Of a stretch of DNA of 9,278 nt, positions 5,965 through 9,278 are shown piece by piece. Each line of letters begins with the position of its first letter. Positions within the stretch are counted from its first letter, which is position 1. The notes under the pieces are model-generated. The model ran no database searches. It was not told the origin of the DNA and worked only from the letters and a program-made list of their open reading frames with translations. The stretch covers positions 1 through 9,278 of the forward strand of contig JAIRXY010000289.1 of the NCBI GenBank assembly GCA_031268055.1, read 5' to 3'. A program made the position numbers and the translations under genes. Source of the stretch: Prevotellaceae bacterium (lineage in GTDB: Bacteria; Bacteroidota; Bacteroidia; Bacteroidales; UBA932).

Positions 5965-7234
5965 ACAACAGGTATACATCGTCGTCTTCGACAAAGATGC
6001 CTCCTAAAATCTTTTCTATTTTTCCTCTGGCCTTCGCTATAAGAGGCAGCTTGTCTATGAATCCGCCGATTTTTTTCCCGCTGCTGTCTACTTTGTATCC
6101 GTGCATCATCAGGCCAACGCTGGTGGCCATGATGGGGCTTAGGTTGCGAGGCTTGCTGTTGACTATTTGCTGCAACCTCGGGTAGCCTATTCGCACGTCC
6201 AGCCCTGTGCGCAGCTGGAAGAGCTGGGGCAGGTGCCTTACCAGCGAGCCTCCTCCGGTGAGCACAATGCTTGATACTTCATCCTCGAAGCCGCTCTCCC
6301 GAATGAGGTAGTTCACCGCGTCGACGATTTGCTCCATGCGGTCGCGGATGACGGCGGCCAAGTTCCGCTCGCTGATTTTTCCCATCTCCTGCCGCGCCGT
6401 GTCCTTGTAGTATGGAATGATGACATTCTCCGAGCAGCAGTCCTCAAAGCAAGAGCCATGCTCCCGCTTGAGCTTTTCGGCCGTGGCCTTGGATATTTTG
6501 TAGGCTTCGCCAATATCCTTGGTGATAGCCTCCCCTCCGCAGGGGATGACCGCCGTTGAGCGTATGATGTTTTTGTAGTCAATCACCATATCGCTGGTGC
6601 CGCCTCCAATGTCGAGCAGGATGGCGCCGGCCTCCTTTTCCTCTCTGGTGAGCACCGCCTCTGCCGAGGCAATGGGCTCGAGAATGAGGTTGTCGAGCGT
6701 CAATCCGCAGCGCTCTATGCACAGGCGTATCCGGTCCATTGCGTCGCTGTCGCTCACCACAATGTGGTAGCTGATGGTGAGCTTACTCCCCTGACATCCT
6801 ACGGCCTTTTGCACCAGCTCGCCGTCTATGACGTAATCCTGCGTGATGACGTGCAAGATTTTCTGCCCCGGCTTTAGGGCAATGCTGTACATTTGCGCTT
6901 TCAGGTCGCTCACCTCCTGTTCGGTGATAATTGCCTTGGGGTTTGCGCGTATTTTTTGCGCGCTGTTCTGCAAGCTCGATATGTGCCGCCCTGCAATGCC
7001 TACTACTACCTTATCCTGACGCACGTCTACCTTTTTGTATAGCGCGCTGAGGCACTCCCTGATGGAGTCTGCCGTATCCTCGATGTTCTCCACCAGACCA
7101 CGCCTCACGCCGCGCGAGTAGGTGCACTGCTGCTCCTCTATCGAAATTCTTCCGTTGGGTGTAACCTTGCCTATAATGGCTGCAATCTTGGTTGTGCCAA
7201 TATCAATTGCCGTTACGTAGCTGCTCTGTTCCAT
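5963..7234 (-). CDS. ftsA: Cell division protein FtsA
   Basis: Actin-like ATPase that anchors FtsZ filaments to the cytoplasmic membrane and recruits later division proteins. Length of 423 aa is normal. The ATP-binding motifs are all present: AIDIGTTKIAAIIG (9-22, phosphate 1), LLDIGGGTSDMVI (206-218, phosphate 2) and VLTGGGSLVRHLP (324-336, adenosine). The FtsA-specific 1C/SHS2 subdomain occupies about residues 84-160. The C-terminus GKIEKILGGIF (404-414) could be the amphipathic membrane-targeting helix, followed by an acidic tip DDDVYLL. A small oddity is a Cys cluster, CFEDCC (262-267). The start MEQSSYVTAID places the first strand where expected. ftsQ ends 29 bp upstream, so the two are surely cotranscribed. 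Confidence 0.96.
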   Translation of the reverse strand: MEQSSYVTAIDIGTTKIAAIIGKVTPNGRISIEEQQCTYSRGVRRGLVENIEDTADSIRECLSALYKKVDVRQDKVVVGIAGRHISSLQNSAQKIRANPKAIITEQEVSDLKAQMYSIALKPGQKILHVITQDYVIDGELVQKAVGCQGSKLTISYHIVVSDSDAMDRIRLCIERCGLTLDNLILEPIASAEAVLTREEKEAGAILLDIGGGTSDMVIDYKNIIRSTAVIPCGGEAITKDIGEAYKISKATAEKLKREHGSCFEDCCSENVIIPYYKDTARQEMGKISERNLAAVIRDRMEQIVDAVNYLIRESGFEDEVSSIVLTGGGSLVRHLPQLFQLRTGLDVRIGYPRLQQIVNSKPRNLSPIMATSVGLMMHGYKVDSSGKKIGGFIDKLPLIAKARGKIEKILGGIFVEDDDVYLL

Positions 7235-7263
7235 GATTTAAAATATACCGTTAATGAAATATA

Positions 7264-8073
7264 CTAAGTTTTCTTTCTCCTGCACACCACCTGCTTTCCA
7301 AACGACAGGTCGATTAGCTCGTAGGTGTTCCATCCGTTTACCGGCATTCCCTTTTCGTACATCACCTCGAGCTTGTGGAGTTTGTACTCGAAGCGCTCAA
7401 AAGTACCCATGCGGATAAGGTGTGCTCCTACGCGCGGCACGAGCTCTACCCTCCCCTGCGGGGTGAGGTAAATCTGCTCTACCTGCGCCTGCCAAAAGGC
7501 GCTCTCGCTGATGTACCGCGCAAAATTGTACAGCTGACAAAGCAGGGTATCGCTCTTTTTCTTCTCCTCAAAAAACGCAAACATGCTCCCCGTAAAGCCG
7601 CTGCCAAACGGCGAGGCGATGTGCCCGCTCGCTATGGGCACGCTCGAGGTGTAGCCGCTGTAGGGCTGAATGATAAACCCTTCGTCGTCGATGTAAAAGC
7701 TCTGCCCGTTCTGGGCGTAAACCCGCACTATGGGCTTGCGCTGCCTGACGCTTACGTGCAGCGTTCCATCGGCGGTGGTGTACACCTCGGCGCTCTTGAT
7801 GAGGCTGCGCTTCATGAGCGCATTTTCCATCTCCATCGTCGATATTTCGCTCACCTTTTTGCCGAAGTAGGACAGGCCGCTCCTGCGAAAAATGGCGGGG
7901 ATATCCTCCTTGTGCACAAAGCGGTTGAGGCTGCTATCGGCAATGACTACCCTAATGTTGGTGCACAGCACCTTTTCGGCCTGCCCACGCGCATACAGCA
8001 TCGTCATCACAAGGCCAACCGTTACCGCCGCAAGCAGCACAAGGATAAGGGATATGTTTATTATGCTCCGCAT
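7264..8073 (-). CDS. ftsQ: Cell division protein FtsQ
   Basis: Bitopic inner-membrane divisome protein that links FtsA/FtsZ to the periplasmic septal wall machinery. Length is 269 aa. A short cytoplasmic N-terminus (MRS) is followed by one transmembrane helix (about 4-27, IINISLILVLLAAVTVGLVM) and a POTRA-like region (about 38-115) containing LMKRSLIKSAEVY. A beta-rich FtsQ domain follows with FYIDDEGFIIQPY (126-138). The C-terminus, with FERFEYKLHKLEVMYEKGM, GWNTYELIDLSF and QVVC, is typical of Bacteroidales FtsQ. Sequence conservation across FtsQ proteins is low, so position between murC and ftsA adds much of the certainty. The ATG lies 10 nt from heptad repeats of the upstream foldback element and has no Shine-Dalgarno sequence. 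Confidence 0.92.
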   Translation of the reverse strand: MRSIINISLILVLLAAVTVGLVMTMLYARGQAEKVLCTNIRVVIADSSLNRFVHKEDIPAIFRRSGLSYFGKKVSEISTMEMENALMKRSLIKSAEVYTTADGTLHVSVRQRKPIVRVYAQNGQSFYIDDEGFIIQPYSGYTSSVPIASGHIASPFGSGFTGSMFAFFEEKKKSDTLLCQLYNFARYISESAFWQAQVEQIYLTPQGRVELVPRVGAHLIRMGTFERFEYKLHKLEVMYEKGMPVNGWNTYELIDLSFGKQVVCRRKKT

Positions 8074-8139
8074 AATTCAATTCAATTAAGAATTAAGAAT
8101 TAAGAATTAAGAATATGCGGCCTCTCGCGGCCTCTTGCT

Positions 8140-8162
8140 GGCGCGGGCTGCAAGCCCGCGCC
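8140..8162. repeat. GC-rich hairpin 1 (10-bp perfect stem)
   Basis: GGCGCGGGCT, loop GCA, AGCCCGCGCC: ten perfect base pairs. It lies inside the murC-ftsQ foldback element and would be transcribed in the dcw mRNA. On the minus strand no U-tract follows, so it is not a standard intrinsic terminator in the direction of the operon. Confidence 0.75.
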
Positions 8163-8179
8163 GTTTTACTATACTGTTT

Positions 8180-8202
8180 GGCACGGACTGCAAGTCCGCG
8201 CC
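8180..8202. repeat. GC-rich hairpin 2 (near copy of hairpin 1)
   Basis: GGCACGGACT, loop GCA, AGTCCGCGCC. Compared with hairpin 1, one stem pair has changed on both sides (G-C to A-T), and another on one side only. The single change leaves a G-U pair in minus-strand RNA but a mismatch in plus-strand RNA. The stem is thus fully pairable only in the transcript of the dcw operon. Confidence 0.7.
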
Positions 8203-8259
8203 AGCGAAACAGCGGGTAGAGGGTTTTTGGTTATGCTGCATATTCGTAATTCGTAATTC

Positions 8260-9278
8260 TTAATTCGTAATTTCTTCTCTTATCTTCTCCACCATAGCGT
8301 CAATGTCGCCTGCGCCGAGGGTTACTAATACCTGTAGGTCTTTGCCTTTTAAGACCTCCAGCAGGTCGCTTTTGCTGCACAGGGTTTTGCTATCGATGCT
8401 CACCTTGTCGAAAATGAGCGACGAGGTAACTCCCTCAATAGGCTTCTCTCGCGCTGGGTAAATATCCAGCAGAATCAGCTCGTCCAGCAGGCTCAGGCTC
8501 TCGGCAAATTCCGGCGCAAAGTCGCGCGTACGCGAGTAGAGATGGGGCTGGAAGATGCCCGTAATCTTTTTGCCCGGAAACATGCCCCGTATTGACGTTA
8601 TTGCCGCCCTCAACTCCTCGGGGTGATGCGCATAGTCGTCGATGTAGGTGAGGCGTGGCGTTTGCAGCTGCACGTCAAAGCGTCGCTGCACGCCCCGAAA
8701 GGTACTGAGCGCCTTCGGCAAAAGCCGCACGTTTACGCCCGCTATCCAAGCCGCCGCGCTTGCTGCAACGGCGTTCTCCACGTTCACCCAGCCCGGGGCT
8801 CCTACCGTGCAGCCGCGAAGCGTTTGCCCCAGCATATAAAGGTCGAACGAGAAGCATCCGTTCTCAATAGGCTTGATGTTGAACGCGTAGAAGTCGGCGT
8901 GCTCGTCGAAGGCGTAGGTGTACATGCGCTTGTTGAAGTGCTGCATAAAGGCGGGCTTGCCGTTGCGCGCCAGCTTCTTCTTTACAATGAGCGTTCCGTT
9001 AGGCTTGAGTTGGCTCACAAAGTTCTTGAATGCCCGCTGAACTTCCTCAAGGCAGCCGTACACGTCGAGGTGGTCAGCATCGACGGAGGTGACAACGGCC
9101 ACGTCGGGGAAGAGGTGCAGGAACGAGCGGTCGTACTCATCGGCCTCGGCCACCATCAGCTTAGCGTCGGCAAGCAGCAGGTTGGTGCTGTAGTTCTTGG
9201 ATATTCCGCCCAGAAAGGCGTTGCAGCCGCCGCCTGCCACCGTGAGGATGTGCGCCAGCATGGTGGAGGTTGTTGTTT
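8260..9278 (-). CDS. murC: UDP-N-acetylmuramate--L-alanine ligase, 5' end cut by window edge
   Basis: ATP-dependent ligase that adds L-alanine to UDP-MurNAc, the first step of the peptidoglycan stem peptide, in the cytosol. The frame stays open to the right edge, where it reads TTTSTMLAHIL, the end of the GKTTT P-loop region. About 110-120 N-terminal residues therefore lie outside the window, and 339 codons remain; the Met at 9261 is internal, not the start. Visible motifs, with residues numbered from that Met, are EADEYDRSFL (39-48) with DADHLDVYG (61-69), VNVENAVAA of the central domain, FRGVQRRFD, DDYAHHPEE (the Mur ligase C-terminal junction), FQPHLYSRTRDF and LGAGDID near the end. The final codons (Ile-Thr-Asn-stop) are read from the repeat arm that fills the spacer, so the exact C-terminus appears set by the repeat. 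It is upstream of ftsQ in the same direction, typical for the Bacteroidota dcw cluster. Confidence 0.95.
   Translation of the reverse strand, partial: TTTSTMLAHILTVAGGGCNAFLGGISKNYSTNLLLADAKLMVAEADEYDRSFLHLFPDVAVVTSVDADHLDVYGCLEEVQRAFKNFVSQLKPNGTLIVKKKLARNGKPAFMQHFNKRMYTYAFDEHADFYAFNIKPIENGCFSFDLYMLGQTLRGCTVGAPGWVNVENAVAASAAAWIAGVNVRLLPKALSTFRGVQRRFDVQLQTPRLTYIDDYAHHPEELRAAITSIRGMFPGKKITGIFQPHLYSRTRDFAPEFAESLSLLDELILLDIYPAREKPIEGVTSSLIFDKVSIDSKTLCSKSDLLEVLKGKDLQVLVTLGAGDIDAMVEKIREEITN

Larger units (their letters stand above)
8084..8272. repeat. Imperfect foldback repeat element between murC and ftsQ
   Basis: The left end (8084-8121) is four AATTAAG heptads plus AATATGCGGC. The right end (8272-8235), read in reverse complement, is AATTACG, AATTAAG, AATTACG, AATTACG plus AATATGCAGC. 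The 38-bp arms agree at 34 positions. Inside, CCTCT (8121-8125) pairs with 8218-8222, and GCTGGCGCGG (8137-8146) with 8196-8205, so nearly the whole element is self-complementary. The centre holds two GC-rich hairpins. The right arm overlaps the last codons and the TAA stop of murC. It has no coding capacity and no clear target-site duplication. It resembles a MITE or other small non-autonomous intergenic repeat. Confidence 0.65.

Noticed and set aside
7375..8103. Open frame of 242 codons on the plus strand
   Set aside because: It is antisense to ftsQ and shows no family features.
8084..8272. CRISPR array or intrinsic terminator
   Set aside because: The repeat units are 7 nt with no unique spacers, so it is not CRISPR. 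The GC hairpins lack a U-tract in the direction of transcription, and ending transcription here would cut off ftsQ, ftsA and ftsZ.
15..9278. Defence, phage, secretion or biosynthetic system
   Set aside because: All six genes are recognisable housekeeping or transport genes with mostly intact motifs. No integrase, transposase, nuclease or toxin-antitoxin pair is visible on either strand.

Overview
The window looks like an ordinary chromosomal segment of a Bacteroidota bacterium, probably of the Bacteroidales. The evidence is the gene order murC-ftsQ-ftsA-ftsZ with no ddl gene, the family character of each protein, the absence of clear Shine-Dalgarno sequences, and at least one good Bacteroidota-type promoter (TTTG, 20 nt, TAnnTTTG). 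The assignment comes from pattern recognition, not from a database search. All six genes are on the minus strand, so transcription runs from high to low coordinates. Coding DNA is of moderate GC content, while the spacers are very AT-rich.

Layout from right to left (direction of transcription): murC runs off the right edge and lacks its N-terminal third. A 186-bp spacer follows, holding an imperfect foldback element with two GC-rich hairpins. Then come ftsQ, a 29-bp spacer, ftsA, an 87-bp repeat-filled spacer, and ftsZ. These four genes are the division and cell-wall (dcw) core: MurC adds L-Ala to UDP-MurNAc, FtsQ is the membrane scaffold of the divisome, FtsA tethers FtsZ filaments to the membrane, and FtsZ forms the ring. 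After ftsZ, a 167-bp spacer carries a convincing promoter for a CPA2 (Kef-type) cation:proton antiporter. This antiporter has an unusual membrane-embedded C-terminal extension instead of a cytosolic RCK/TrkA domain. A 360-bp AT-rich non-coding region follows, then a long RelA/SpoT-family (p)ppGpp synthetase whose hydrolase motifs are degenerate.

The proteins are mostly conventional; I see no phage, transposase, CRISPR, tRNA, rRNA or defence genes. The most interesting material is in the spacers. Short AT-rich heptad repeats (AATTAAG and TTTTGAA families) lie at or within a few bases of five of the six stop codons. A second short family with the core GAATTAGYTTACGCCGT occurs twice in hairpin-like settings. 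A foldback element of about 189 bp, with 38-bp heptad-built terminal inverted repeats, supplies the stop codon of murC. A perfect 15-bp inverted repeat lies upstream of relA. Together these suggest a family of small non-autonomous intergenic repeats shaping the 3' ends of genes in this genome. Whether they are functional or selfish DNA cannot be decided from one window.
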